Below, one piece after another: positions 54,004 to 64,000 of a stretch of 64,000 nucleotides of DNA. Below the pieces are notes generated by a model, which was not told the DNA's origin, searched no databases, and saw nothing but the letters and a program-made list of their open reading frames with translations. Made by a program: the position numbers and the translations under genes. The DNA is from Oopsacas minuta (lineage: Eukaryota; Porifera; Hexactinellida; Lyssacinosida; Leucopsacidae). Numbering within the stretch: position 1 is the stretch's first letter; each line of letters begins with the position of its first letter. The stretch spans positions 186,001 through 250,000 of the forward strand of contig JAKMXF010000320.1 in NCBI GenBank assembly GCA_024704765.1. Direction: 5' to 3'.

Positions 54004-55660
54004 ACGTAGGATAACCTACGCAGTTAATAGATTGATAAAATAATTCATTGGTTAACTTTTAGTAATGTGTGCACGTAAAACTTGCATATTGTTGAAAGGA
54101 TCGAGATCATTTGGAAAATTATCAATTTCGATCCTGATCCTACTTTTCAAATGGGTCGACGATCTCCTTCAGATCCTCGAAAAGGATCTTGATCCAGATT
54201 GTACGATCTTTGATCAAAAGATCCCAATGCCCTCATACATCATACATACATGGCGATTCAAATTTTAATGTATACGTACACAATTAATAATAAGATTGAT
54301 CATATTTTCACACCTTTTACACATACTGTCAAACTTGTCTATAACGGCCACCGAAGGGACTGGCCCAAAGTGGCCGTTATATACAGGTGGCCGCTATAGA
54401 TAGGTAATTATTATGGAAAACTGTTCCGTTAAGCAGGTTTGACTGTATTTAGCAAAATGAAGCGAGAAATTTCCTTTCAAAATCCAGTTAAGGGTAATCG
54501 AGTGTGTAGTTCCAATTATGACATTTCAAATCTATATCTACATGATTTATCACATGATTAATCATATTGTTACATATTTTAGCATAATACTCTAAATGAT
54601 GCTAGAAATTTGGTTTCAGCTACTTGTCAGTGGTAATTGAATACAGTGGAACCCGCTTAACGGCCACCTCGATATACCGGTCACTTTATAAAGTCCCGTT
54701 TAATATACTATAGACATTAACATTAATTTATTTCAGAATTCCGGCCACTCCGCTATTCCGAATTACAGCCATACTTTTAGAACGAAACCCTATTTTAACC
54801 TCAGAATTACGACCAATCTTAAAAATAGGAATCACTATTAGATGTTTGAAAACGAAAACAATTTCTTGACAATTCAATAAAAATACATTGGATTGTATAC
54901 ATATAAATGCAAAGCAGATTAATGAGACAATAATTCATACGTTATTAAAGGAAAAGGTCATTTTTGCACGTTTTTCAGATAGCAAACAATCAAAGTTAGA
55001 TGCATATTAAACTAATAATTATGTATTAGCATGTTATAATATTGTAGTATGGTAAATATTAATAGAATATGATTTCTTTCAAAATATTTCACAATTACGG
55101 CCACCCCGAAATTACGACCATTTTTCTCGGGTCCTAAGGGTGGCCGTACTTCCGGGGTTCCACTGTACATTGAAATTCCAATTTTGATATTTCAAATCTA
55201 TAGATGTTACAGTCAAAATGTATAATTAGGCATTATACATATATGTTATGTTGATTTGTCGACAAGTTGATTTTATAAAATCACTGAAAACTAATGTATA
55301 ATTCGTAAAACTGTCATTATATAAAATGAACCAATTTCAAATGTTGACTTTATATAATCAACTTTTGAAATTTGTTTACTTAATAGAATCGACAGATAGA
55401 GTTTTAAATTTGGAAACAATATATTTTATGTTTCTAGTATTTCGAGCATTTTAAATTCCATTTATCGCCTTTGAACGTTTGCTCTTCTAATATTGAAATA
55501 TTCCACATCTCCCAACTTTCCTCTGATTCCATTTTACTGTGTGGAAAAATTTGGTGAAAATTATAATCGCCGACTTGAAATTACTACTACACTAATTCCA
55601 TACTAGAGAAATTGTAGCTGAATAAATCTAACCATTCAGCATTCTAATATATAAAACAAA
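54004..55660. other. Intergenic with one MITE
   Basis: No gene is seen apart from the MITE at 54644-55165. A TTGTCTATAACGGCC stretch near 54335 matches one near 2880 and belongs to the same repeat class. A GATC-rich run lies at 54105-54230. Confidence 0.4.
54644..55165. mobile_element. TA-flanked pogo-like MITE (CAGTGGAACCC)
   Basis: The left end is CAGTGGAACCCGCTTAACGG and the right end reverse-complements to CAGTGGAACCCCGGAAGTAC. TA lies on both sides. GGCCACC/GGTGGCC text repeats in the inner arms. No coding sequence. Confidence 0.75.
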
Positions 55661-56276
55661 TTATGTGTGCTGAATCAATAGTGGTTTTGCACAACGAGAA
55701 GTGCATATTCTCCCACTTCGATAGCATTTGCACTTCTTACTGTTACAATTTTCTTCGCAGTCACATTTGAGCATGCCTACCCGCACAGAACACCAGCACG
55801 ACACCCACCTATATTTCTCAAATGAAGAATCTTTTCCAGAGATTTTCTCAACAACAATTAACATAGTATTGGTTGGGTCAGTTCTGACCCGATCATTATC
55901 CTTTACTGAAACCCTGTACAATAGTGCCTATAAGAATTTCGGCTATCACGTCTGATCTTCTTGCACGCTTTTTCATGCGTTCGCCATGTATAATTAACGA
56001 TTCAGCAACCTTTTTCCGTAATTATCGTCGATTAGGAGATTCGACTTGGTCATTCTGTGGCAAATTCAATGACGTATTGACATAAGTCGCCTCTGTACTA
56101 CAATTAGTTGTAGAAAGTTCATGGATTCCAACTTCAAATGATGTTGTTCCTTCAATCCTATTTTCTTTGACGTTTGAAGAATTTTCGTCAGAAAGATTAT
56201 CATCAATTGCACGATTTTCGTGCTGCACCTTCGAACTCTCTACCATTGTCGGTTTGTAATACAGCCTGAGCGTCAA
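55661..56276 (-). pseudogene. Ginger/KRBA2-type C-terminal tail fragment with CXC-like cysteine motif
   Basis: Minus-strand pieces 56276-56022 and 55921-55661 are linked by a frame change. Between them a frame reads HGERMKKRARRSD. The second piece has NDRVRTDPTNTMLIVVEKI, then LKCDCEENCNSKKCKCYRSG and ICTSRC. A charged ERM-KR block, a short SH3-like strand region and a C-x-C-x3-C-x4-C-x-C cysteine array together are the tail of Ginger/KRBA2-like integrases. No integrase core is adjacent, so it is an isolated fragment. Confidence 0.6.
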
Positions 56277-56689
56277 TCAGAGTAAAAAATCCAACAATGC
56301 AAACGCCACTGGAACACTTCTTTTCGAGTCTAAACTTCTGCAAACTGTACACTTGATTTCATGATCTTGATAGACCAAAAGGAATTTAAAACCTCCATCC
56401 CGGACAACTTTGAAAGTCAAGCAGATCGGCTTGGACTTCCGAGACCTTTCGTAAATATCGGGTGTGACCTGCTCTACCTGGTGGCGGAAAGATCTTTTGA
56501 TATAAGACCATGGATAATAAAATTTCTGTTATAATAAAACCCGAGGCACGAAGTGACGAGTATCCCGTCGCGTCGCGACCCAAAGCACTAAGAAATGTAT
56601 CTGTTTAAATACTTAATCTAACTTGAAGCACTAAGCTGTCGCGCAGCGACCTAGCAAGCGAAGCGCGATAGTTAAGTATACATAGGCGT

Positions 56690-57033
56690 AGGAGTAGGTC
56701 CGGCTTTGGCCGGACTTTTTTTGGGCAGGATTTGCTGGTCCGGCTTTCAGCCGGACCATGACTTTTCTTATTTTAATGAATTATTACTTCGCACTATTGT
56801 ATCCAAAGTATGGAAATAGTTTTCTAACCTTGTTAATGAACACCGAATAACTGTTTTTGGTACATTTTCAAAACAGGAAATGTGATCTAGGGGTTTCTAC
56901 TATGAAACTACCTTATATTTTTATTAATTACTTCCCAATGTTTTAACTGTACATTTATTGGACCATACAACCAAGGTTTGTTTCTATTTCTAGCCGGACC
57001 ACTTTTTGAAGCTGTGCTATGCCACTGCTATAA
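56690..57033. mobile_element. Possible hAT-like MITE
   Basis: The left boundary text is GGCGTAGGAGTAGGTCCGGC and the right is CTGTGCTATGCCACTGC, a complementary style of end (GGCGTAG / CTATGCC). A strong hairpin GTCCGGCTTTGGCCGGAC lies at the left, with a second GTCCGGCTTTCAGCCGGAC nearby. Borders are uncertain. Confidence 0.35.
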
Positions 57034-57065
57034 TATCTGAATTTTGCTTTGGCTAGTAGACATAA

Positions 57066-57516
57066 TCTATATTATTAGATTACTATTTTCGTCTGTTCGT
57101 CTGTTGTCAAGGAAAGGATTTACGGAATGTTGTGTGAATTCAAATTTCTCAATTCAGAGATGTCGCATAACTATGTATTTCTCGTGCTAATCAAGAAAGT
57201 AAACTTAATTCGATAAAACTTGATTAAACGTATCAAATATGTGGAATCAGAATTTCCACTTTTGATTAATTATAATGTAAATTTAATGATTTATATGAAT
57301 ATAAAGTAAACAAATAGTTGAAATCTCGAAATATGCTTAGAGACCTGCTCTCAAAAGAAATATAGTTGTAATCAAGTACGCTGAATCAGAATTACCTACT
57401 CTCCAGGTACTAATAAACAAGAGTTGTTCTTATGAAAATTTCGACGCACGAAATGCTGAGTTACATGGAAACACTCAGTGTTCGCAAGTCGCGTAGCGCG
57501 AGCAAGCGAAGCGACT
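57066..57516 (+). mobile_element. Helitron-like element (family A)
   Basis: It begins TCTATATTATTAGATTAC after an A, then TTGTCAAGGAAAGGATTTAC. It ends GCGCGAGCAAGCGAAGCGAC plus TCG before a T. The 3' module from 57425 (GTTCTTATGAAAATTTCG, GCACGAAATGC) matches 15110-15195 and 42650-42735. Confidence 0.6.
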
Positions 57517-57862
57517 CGTAACTGAATTAAAATGAAAACTTTTTACTGACATCTTTTATTATAATATTATTTATTAAAATGTCCATCAAATGCAATGCAC
57601 ATGCCATTGGGCATATAATAAATAATACATAGCGCATATCCGTGTTGTCTCAGAGCTTGTGCAAAGTTTGTGTACAGAGAACTACATTTGTTCCTTCCTA
57701 GTTGTTCCAGTGCATTTTAACCAAGCCCGGCTGCACTGTTTTGGAGTGGTCCGGTTAAAACCTGACCACCCTACCAGTGGCGCCGCCCTGATTTTAATAC
57801 ACTAATTTGAGTAGTTGTTGAGCGTATTTAACTAGGATTAGTTAAAAAGAAGGCTTGGATGC

Positions 57863-58517
57863 AGCTACTACCAGAAAATGTTGAAGGATAAATATTCAGT
57901 TGAATAGCGCTTCTGTGTTTATCCTTTTTATTAGTTAATGTTTAAACCACAAACAATAAAATTGGGGCCACCGGATAGTGGTTCGTATCTGGTACCCGCT
58001 GGATATCCAGTACAGCGATAACTGAAATATTGCTTCGGATCTTTTACATATAACTGAATTAAAAATGCAACACATCCGATATGTTGCATGTTAACACACT
58101 GATTGTGTAGTTGTCGACTGTAGTATATCATGAAGTGCAAAGTGAGCCATCTTTGTTGCCCATTCATTGTGGTAGTTACTAATATACACTTTATCACCAT
58201 TTTTGCTGTGTTTACAATTGACACTGTCTCGCCATTATTTACAACTACGTGTACACTCTTCTTATCATTCTATTCTATGATATTACAAATGTACACTATG
58301 TACCATTTGTCAACATCAATTCAGTTATTATATATAATATCCGAAGCAATATTTCAGCTAGGGCTGTACCAGATATCCGGCCGGTACCAGATACGAACCA
58401 CTATCCGGCGGCCCCAATTTATAGTTTGTGATTTAAATATTAACTAATAAAAAGGATAAACACAGAAGCGCTATTCAACTGAATATTTATCCTTCAACAT
58501 TTTCTGGTAGTAGCAAG
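57863..58517. repeat. Large inverted repeat made of two opposing hAT 3' ends
   Basis: The left arm at about 57863-58061 and right arm at about 58317-58517 are inverted copies (for example CAGAAAATGTTGAAGGATAA and CACCGGATAGTGGTTCGTAT). The 250-bp centre is unrelated. The right arm continues on the minus strand into a hAT transposase C-terminus (58440-58680), so the arms are its coding end and 3' flank. Confidence 0.8.
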
Positions 58518-58680
58518 CTTCGTTTTTTTCAAAAACGTTGCCTGCAGTGCTAAATAGTTGTTCACTGTATATCGAACTTGGCGGTGCAGATAAATATTTG
58601 AGGGAAACCGGTAGTAAATTTGAAGAATATTTTTCATTTCTTTTCCACCAGAGTAAAGGGTCTTCAGATATATGAATAAA
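58440..58680 (-). pseudogene. hAT transposase C-terminal fragment
   Basis: On the minus strand one frame reads DPLLWWKRNEKYSSNLL, then PVSLKYLSAPPSSIYSEQLF and STAGNVFEKN. This is the hAT dimerisation motif (WW-K-N, SS-SE-x-FS-AG). The rest of the transposase is absent. Confidence 0.75.
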
Positions 58681-58849
58681 TGAATTGGTTAAGGGGGGAT
58701 AATGACTAAAATTTGGGCCAAGTGGTACCCCTGGGCCAAATATCTAATGGGACCATTTAGGTAAGAACAACTGGACCAAGGATCAATTCATCCATCACAA
58801 TGGTACAACATAAATCAACTACTATTGTAGGATAATAAAGGCTTTCATA

Positions 58850-60118
58850 AATTGAAAATAGTAGCGGGCTCCGATTGCAAGGCCGCTGCGCGACAGTTTA
58901 GGGCTTCACATTAGCTTAAGTAATAAACAGCTGCATTTCTTGATGTTTTGGGTCGCTACGCGACAGGATTTACTCGGCACTACGTGCTTTGGGGGTATTT
59001 TTTATGGGGAAATTTTAATTTTGTATTATCAGGTCGATCCAATTTCCAGTTTATGGCCTTCTGTGGTAATATTGCAGCTCTTGCGCGACCATAGGTTGGT
59101 AATCTGGGCACAGAGTGTCTCGAATATAATAAATCCTCAAAAATATCGAAATTTGGAGAATTTTGATTGTTTTAAACAGTCATGATGACTAATAATCTCA
59201 TGATGAGTTAGCATTGGTAAGAATCATGACGTCAGGAAATTTATCACATTTGCAGGGTACATGTGATTCAAATTTCAAACTACTCTCATGTATATTGACT
59301 GAGCAGTGGCTAATAATGTGAATTTTCGAAAATCCAAAAAGGTGACATTGACGTCATCATTTCGTCATAGGTGTGAATTTTCGTCCAAGACTCAAACTTG
59401 TCCGAGCCAGGACCAAAATACCCTTGTATGCAAAAATCAGCCCTGGGGGTCCTGTTGTATCACAGATTTACTTCCATGACAGTTTTATTACCTCTATTAC
59501 TGGTGCTATGGATATTCTATATCCATGACAGAGTTACTACCTTACATGACAGAATTATTACCATGTGATCATGACATGAAATCGTATAACTCAACTCTTA
59601 GATCTTATCACACTGATAATAATGCATTTTCAATGGTTCTTTGTTTCTGCTCTAGAGTTTATTAATAGCAATTTCTACTCACTTCGTTTATTTCGTAATT
59701 GTTACTTTTACTCAATATGATAGCAATTTATATTCTAAATAAAATGTGAATTTGATGAATTACAACAGATACGTTAGACAATGAATTTACCATCCGACAC
59801 ATTACTAAGAAACACAATTATGAAGGTATAGTAGGTCATCCACTACTCATAATCATCGTATCACTAAAAACTGTTGTTATCAAAATATGTAATATAATTC
59901 TAGAGCAGAAACAAAGAAACAATGAAAATGCATTATCAGTGTGATAAGAACTAAGAGTTGAGTTATACGATTCATGTCATGATCAAAGGGTTATAATTCT
60001 GTCATGGATATAGAGTATCCATGGTACCAGTAATAGAGGTAGTAAAACTGTCATGGTAGTAAATCTGCCATACAACAGTCCACCCGTTTCTTCAATCAAT
60101 TCTGGAGATACAAACATT
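58850..60118. mobile_element. Helitron-like (family B) remnant split by a nested TIR element
   Basis: Text at 58870-59110 (GCCGCTGCGCGACAGTTTAG; TTATGGCCTTCTGTGG) and at 59330-59452 (CAAAATACCCTTGTATG, CAGCCCTGGGGGTCC) matches family B (49330-49450). The match resumes at 60083 (GTTTCTTCAATCAATTC). The gap is the nested element at 59453-60078. Confidence 0.6.
59453..60078. mobile_element. 626-bp long-TIR element with 4-bp target duplication GTCC
   Basis: The ends are TGTTGTATCACAGATTTAC on the left and TGTTGTATGGCAGATTTAC (reverse complement) on the right. Arms of about 230 bp remain similar (for example GAACTAAGAGTTGAGTTATA and GCAGAAACAAAGAA text). GTCC stands at both outer sides (59449-59452, 60079-60082), and an uninterrupted homologous site exists at about 49440-49455. 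TGT ends plus a 4-bp duplication fit a non-autonomous Ginger-type element. Confidence 0.85.
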
Positions 60119-60358
60119 TATATGTCACCGTCCAATTTGAGTAAGGTTACTCTTGAACAATTTTCTACTCAAGATATTATGGGCTAACTAAAATGCAAAT
60201 ATATATGTGTCATCGCTAATCAACATAAATACCAAAGTTACCTAGATGCTATTGGGGTATTTGGCCTATAGCAACACTTGTGCATCTCGCGACAGTTACT
60301 GCGCTATTTTTAACTAGTTACTATAAATATATGTACATATTATTGTTTGTTCATCTGG

Positions 60359-61080
60359 ACAAAATCAATCTGCTTTACGTTTTGTTTAATTCTAAGGAAA
60401 TTTTGCAAGCAAAGCTTCAGAAGCTCAATTTACATTTGGTGGGGAGAGACGAGAGAGAGATGGGATTATAGGGAGAGCTACAGAGTGGATGATTGCAATA
60501 CAAACGATCACAATTGGAGCAGGACCTAGTTGCATTATTCTGAGGAGGAGTTTGATTTAAAAGTCCTGTACGTGAAAGGGGGTGAGTTCCGGGAGACTAC
60601 ACGGAGCAAGTTACGCATAGTGGCTAAGGAAGACCTGTGGGATACGTTGGTGGCCTCACATCACGAGCTCAGTCATGAGGGACGTGACAGGATGAATGAG
60701 TATTTCATGAGCCACAACTATCACGTGCTTCGTGCAGTAATTGTCCTCTTCGTACGCCTCTGTGACATTTGCCGGGCCAACAAAGGCAGAAAATCTACAC
60801 TGAAAGTTAGAAATTCAAGGGAGCTAACATATTTGGGTGAAAGAAGGGATCCACAAGGCCCGCGGGCAACTCTGCTGCGTGGGCAGGGATGCCCAGACAA
60901 GGACTATCAGGACTGCTTCAGCAAGTTTGTCATCATGAGGCCTCTCAAGTCCAAGCGAGCGGTAGAGATGGCTGAACATCTGGTGCAGATCTTCTGTGAG
61001 CATGGCTAACCACACATCTTGCACACGGATAATGGGATAGAGTTCGTTAACAAGCATCTATTCACTGCCGTCCCCAGACT
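60359..61080 (+). pseudogene. Gypsy/Ginger-type integrase relic
   Basis: The frame 60530-61009 carries the HHCC zinc-binding block ASHHELSHEGRDRMNEYF, then LCDICRANKGRKST, then a worn catalytic-core start (FSKFVIMRPLKSKRAVEM). A TAA at 61007 is followed in frame by HILHTDNGIEFVNKHLF, the second acidic block. The first Asp region is scrambled and the Glu block is missing. I cannot separate gypsy from Ginger with what is left. Confidence 0.7.
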
Positions 61081-61189
61081 CTGGTATATTCTGTAGCGTA
61101 CGGTCATATTTATCATAGAAACAATTATCCTTTCTTGTCTATATTTTGCATTAAACCTTAAAAACGGTATAGTGACTAGTATATGGAAA

Positions 61190-61302
61190 GTGATAGGTGG
61201 GGTCTAGCAACCAATAACACTATAAAATTTAGCTGTTTAATACTTAAGCTAACCTGGAGCACTAAGCTGTCCCACAGCAACCTAGCAAGCGAAGCGCGCT
61301 AG
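61190..61302 (+). mobile_element. Helitron-like 3' end (family B)
   Basis: The stretch TTTAATACTTAAGCTAACCT, AGCACTAAGCTGTC, CCTAGCAAGCGAAGCGCGCT ending CTAG before a T matches 49690-49779 and 56600-56670. Confidence 0.6.
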
Positions 61303-61804
61303 TATTAATTGATACTCATGGTTTTTATTTTATAATAGAGTAAAATTCAAAGCAATCATTCATATCTAAAAGCAGTCACGCACAATTAAATAGCATTGAT
61401 TACCAAACTGCAAAATTGCATATTTGAGAACTGATATCTTACATTCCTAATCATCTACCGTAACTTATTTAAAGACCTTCAGTCACATCAATTCATATTA
61501 TATAAAGCATTCTGGAATCAATGGTGATAATTCTAAACAATCTAAGAATGTATAAAATATCCCTACTTCAACCTATTTGCCCAATGTGTAAGTATGTGTT
61601 CTATGGGATGTGAGTCAGCTTAGCCGCCACACTTTATATTGCTATACTAAGATTAGCCGCCCCACTTTTCATGGGCTTCCGACAGCCCTGCATATAAGTA
61701 AACAGTTAAAAGAATTGATATGTATGTATGTGTGTTTTATTAAGTTGTTTAAGTAATATAGTTAGCAGCACATTTTAACATAAAGAATTTAGGAACAGAA
61801 TGGC
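61303..61804. other. Intergenic, no gene seen
   Basis: AT-rich spacer downstream of the Cys-rich membrane protein gene. CCGCCACACTT/CCGCCCCACTT text at 61624-61665 is a short local duplication. Confidence 0.4.
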
Positions 61805-62380
61805 CTAATGATTAAAATTAATAGAGAAACAACCACAGTTGATCTCATTGCATTCTGGTTTGGTACAAGTGCAATTGCATTCTGGTAAGTGGCACATAGT
61901 ACAATCCTTGCAACACATACAATAATTCATAAATGAATCTTTAGATTCTTTCATATAATTGGAAAAGTTTCGTAAACATCCTCCACACTTACAGGTCGCC
62001 AAAATATCCCTACTACATCCATCGAAAATACTGGAAGGAGAAGGGATATCTGCGTTACATCGTTCTGCAGTGTATCTGACTCCTTCTAGACAAGAAGGGC
62101 AAGTTACTCCTAAATTGTCCATGCATGAACAGCACTTCGTGACATTGATAAACTTCTTCATCAATAGAATTATTGCAATAACACCAGCATAGAAAGTTAA
62201 TAAAAGTAGTACGATTATAGGGATAAATGGTATTGTGGTAGTAGATATTCGTGAGGAATCAGGAGGAAAGAAGTATGGAGAGTTGGACATTTTCACTGCA
62301 ATAAGCTCTAACCAAAGAAAATACATAGAATCATTCAGAGTGTTGATTTTTACTGTATAGACTATCAGTGGTGGGTGCAT
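61805..62380 (-). CDS. Cysteine-rich single-pass membrane protein, unknown family
   Basis: The frame is 191 residues from the first Met. An internal Met at residue 31 (MSNSPYFFPPDSSRIST) gives a more natural 161-residue protein. A membrane helix lies at about residues 50-73 (IPFIPIIVLLLLTFYAGVIA, IILLM), followed by KK, suggesting a cytosolic C-terminus. The remaining 115 residues hold more than 20 Cys in pairs and triplets (KCCSCMDN, CPSCLEG, CKCGGC, CMCCKDCTMCHLPECNCTC, CGCF), suggesting metal binding or multiple S-acylation. I know no family with this arrangement. The high, evenly spread Cys count and intact frame make chance unlikely. It has no transposon motif. Confidence 0.6.
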   Translation of the reverse strand: MHPPLIVYTVKINTLNDSMYFLWLELIAVKMSNSPYFFPPDSSRISTTTIPFIPIIVLLLLTFYAGVIAIILLMKKFINVTKCCSCMDNLGVTCPSCLEGVRYTAERCNADIPSPSSIFDGCSRDILATCKCGGCLRNFSNYMKESKDSFMNYCMCCKDCTMCHLPECNCTCTKPECNEINCGCFSINFNH

Positions 62381-62823
62381 TAAATGCTGGTGATGGGATA
62401 ATTATCTAGCTCGGGGTCTGGGGGCGCAATAAGCCCCTGAACGGCAAGTCCTATTTTCCACAACATTCATTACCTTTCTACTATCAGGAAACTTCGAATC
62501 TCGAAATATTTTCTCTTAAAAGTTTTCGATTGACGACACAGGCCTACACTTTTAGTTGTATTGATTTTGTCAACTGATATATACTAATTGTGTGTTGCTG
62601 ATTCCGATTATTTAGTCAGTTTCTCCCTAATACGTCAAGTTACCTCACAATCCTATTACTACATTTATAGAACAAAATTGGTTTCAACCCTTATACGTTA
62701 GATTGGATCAATTAAATTTCTGAAAATATCAATATTTCATTCACTAAGAATAATGATATAATTGTTACTAATATGAATGGAAGAAAGTGATACTATAAAC
62801 ATGTAATATGAGCACTATTCAAT
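62381..62823. other. Intergenic, no gene seen
   Basis: AT-rich spacer with no recognised element. Confidence 0.35.
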
Positions 62824-64000
62824 CTAAAAATTTCTCTTGTTTGACTTTCTTGAACGTTGTTCGTTAGGACAATCTCTTTTTAGGCACCAACAGTAATCTG
62901 CCATCATATGTGTGTCCCATCTTCCTTGATATCGCTGTTCCATCACTTTTATGTCTTGATGGAATCGTTCACCTTGTTCTTCACTCATATCACCTAGATT
63001 ATCCGGAAATCTATCAAGATGGTCTCTCAAATAATGAATTTTAATACTCATATTACAGCCAAGAGCATGATAGCTGTCGACTAACTCTGTGACTAGTTCT
63101 TTGTAGTTGGATGCCTTTTTATTACCAAGGAAATTAGAAACGACATTAGAGAAGCCTGCCACGCTCTCTTCTCTTCCTCGTTCATTGAATCTTTGAAGCT
63201 GTTATCTCTAAGTAACTTGCGAATCTGTGGACCTTTAAATATCCCTGCCTTTTTCTTCTCTTCACTGATTTATGGAAATAATTTCGGATATACTTGAAAC
63301 AATATCTGTCTTTATCCAGTGCTTTGATGAATTGCTTCATTAAACCAAGCTTAAAGTGGAGAGGAGGTAGAATTATTTTATTTATATGTACCAGAGAGTT
63401 ATACTGTCTCAATAACAAAGAAAATAGGGATACTTAGTGAACCCAGATTGTTGTCCTAATAGAAAGTTGACCATTTTGAGATCAACACAGATGACCCAAT
63501 CATGTGCAGAGTAGTTAATAATCTCTCTAATATCTCTTTCACATTATGTACTCCTCTTTGAGTTTAACTGAATATCCTATAGGAATTGAACCGAATATAT
63601 TTCCATTATGGAGTAGTACACATTTCAGACTCCTTTTGAAGCTGTTAATAAACAGCCTCCAGTCACTTGGATTGTAGTTCGGAACTCCCATTGCCAGTAG
63701 AAGACCCTCAACATTTGGACAAAACACCAAACCATTCTTTTCGCAGAAATACTGTTGAAACTCTTGCTCCCTGTAACGATATAATGTTACCTTTGTTCCT
63801 TGATGGAATAGATTCTTTTCTTTCAATCTAGTTGCAAGCAACTCAGAAGATTCTTTCGAGAGGTCAAGGTCACGAATTAAATCATTCAATTCCGCTTGGT
63901 TAAAGAGAGAAGGCTCCGAGGAAGGACCTCGAAAATCAACATCATATTCACAGTCATGATCATTGACTTCTGCAGAATTGGCACCATCTTCATCATCATG
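62824..64000 (-). pseudogene. Broken copy of an invertebrate mobile-type gene of unknown function, running off the right edge
   Basis: Minus-strand pieces in shifted frames lie in order. The stretch from 64000 to 63539 is open from the edge (SLFNQAELNDLIRDLDLSKE, YNPSDWRLFINSFKRSLKCV, LLHNGNIFGSIPIGYSVKLK). The next, 63418-63182, has KLGLMKQFIKALDKDRYCFK. The last, 63162-62824, has MSEEQGERFHQDIKVMEQRY and QGRWDTHMMADYCWCLKRD. I recognise the motif set from a high-copy family of uncharacterised genes in arthropods and Hydra, usually taken to be transposon-linked. At least two frame shifts (about 63535 and 63170) and a stop disrupt it. The biochemical role is unknown. Confidence 0.7.

Overview
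The window is nuclear DNA of an AT-rich invertebrate metazoan. The host genes support this: TOPBP1, TAF11, C9orf72, a SAM-RA-PH-SH2 adaptor, SEC61B, an SLC27A/FATP and two tiny eL41 (RPL41) genes. Spliced introns, animal-type transposons (hAT, Ginger, Helitron-like, pogo-like MITEs) and an invertebrate-type mobile gene at the right edge also support it. I cannot assign a phylum from this sequence alone. Most large genes are uninterrupted. TOPBP1 has one 54-bp intron, whereas the 95-residue SEC61B is spread over 8 kb with three multi-kb introns filled with repeats.

Layout. 1-1122: decayed Ginger/GIN integrase. 2265-2890: decayed hAT fragment. 3790-7860: TOPBP1 (minus). 8501-9781: coiled-coil protein ending in a dynein-stalk-like domain (minus). 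10285-12422: decayed hAT element. 14285-14758: TAF11. 16764-18005: C9orf72. 20088-22148: SAM-RA-PH-SH2 adaptor related to GRB7/10/14. 23791-23868 and 26733-26810: two eL41 genes with identical protein and six synonymous differences. 27371-30568: Ginger-type transposon with ~214-bp inverted repeats, a gypsy-like integrase and a downstream Cys/His region resembling a C19 (USP) peptidase. It ends inside a host-like coding exon, next to an assembly N and a partial duplicate. 32312-34871: second Ginger-like gene, multi-exon, with an OTU protease exon. 36530-38442: TIR-bounded element holding a 35-bp tandem array and two exons of a third Ginger-like gene. 38794-39807: four-repeat Mind-bomb-type SH3 protein (plus). 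43132-51317: SEC61B (minus), with a gypsy fragment and Helitron-like elements in its introns. 52072-54003: SLC27A-type fatty-acid transport protein/acyl-CoA synthetase. 55661-61302: repeat-rich region (Ginger tail, MITEs, hAT foldback, Helitron-like pieces, integrase relic). 61805-62380: cysteine-rich single-pass membrane protein. 62824-64000: broken copy of a mobile-type gene running off the edge.

The host genes do not form an operon or one pathway. They cover the DNA-damage checkpoint, transcription initiation, membrane traffic/autophagy, signalling, translation, protein translocation and lipid uptake. The main theme of the rest is repeated invasion by Ginger-type elements. At least six remnants are present, and two carry different deubiquitinase-like proteases (OTU and a C19-like Cys/His pair).
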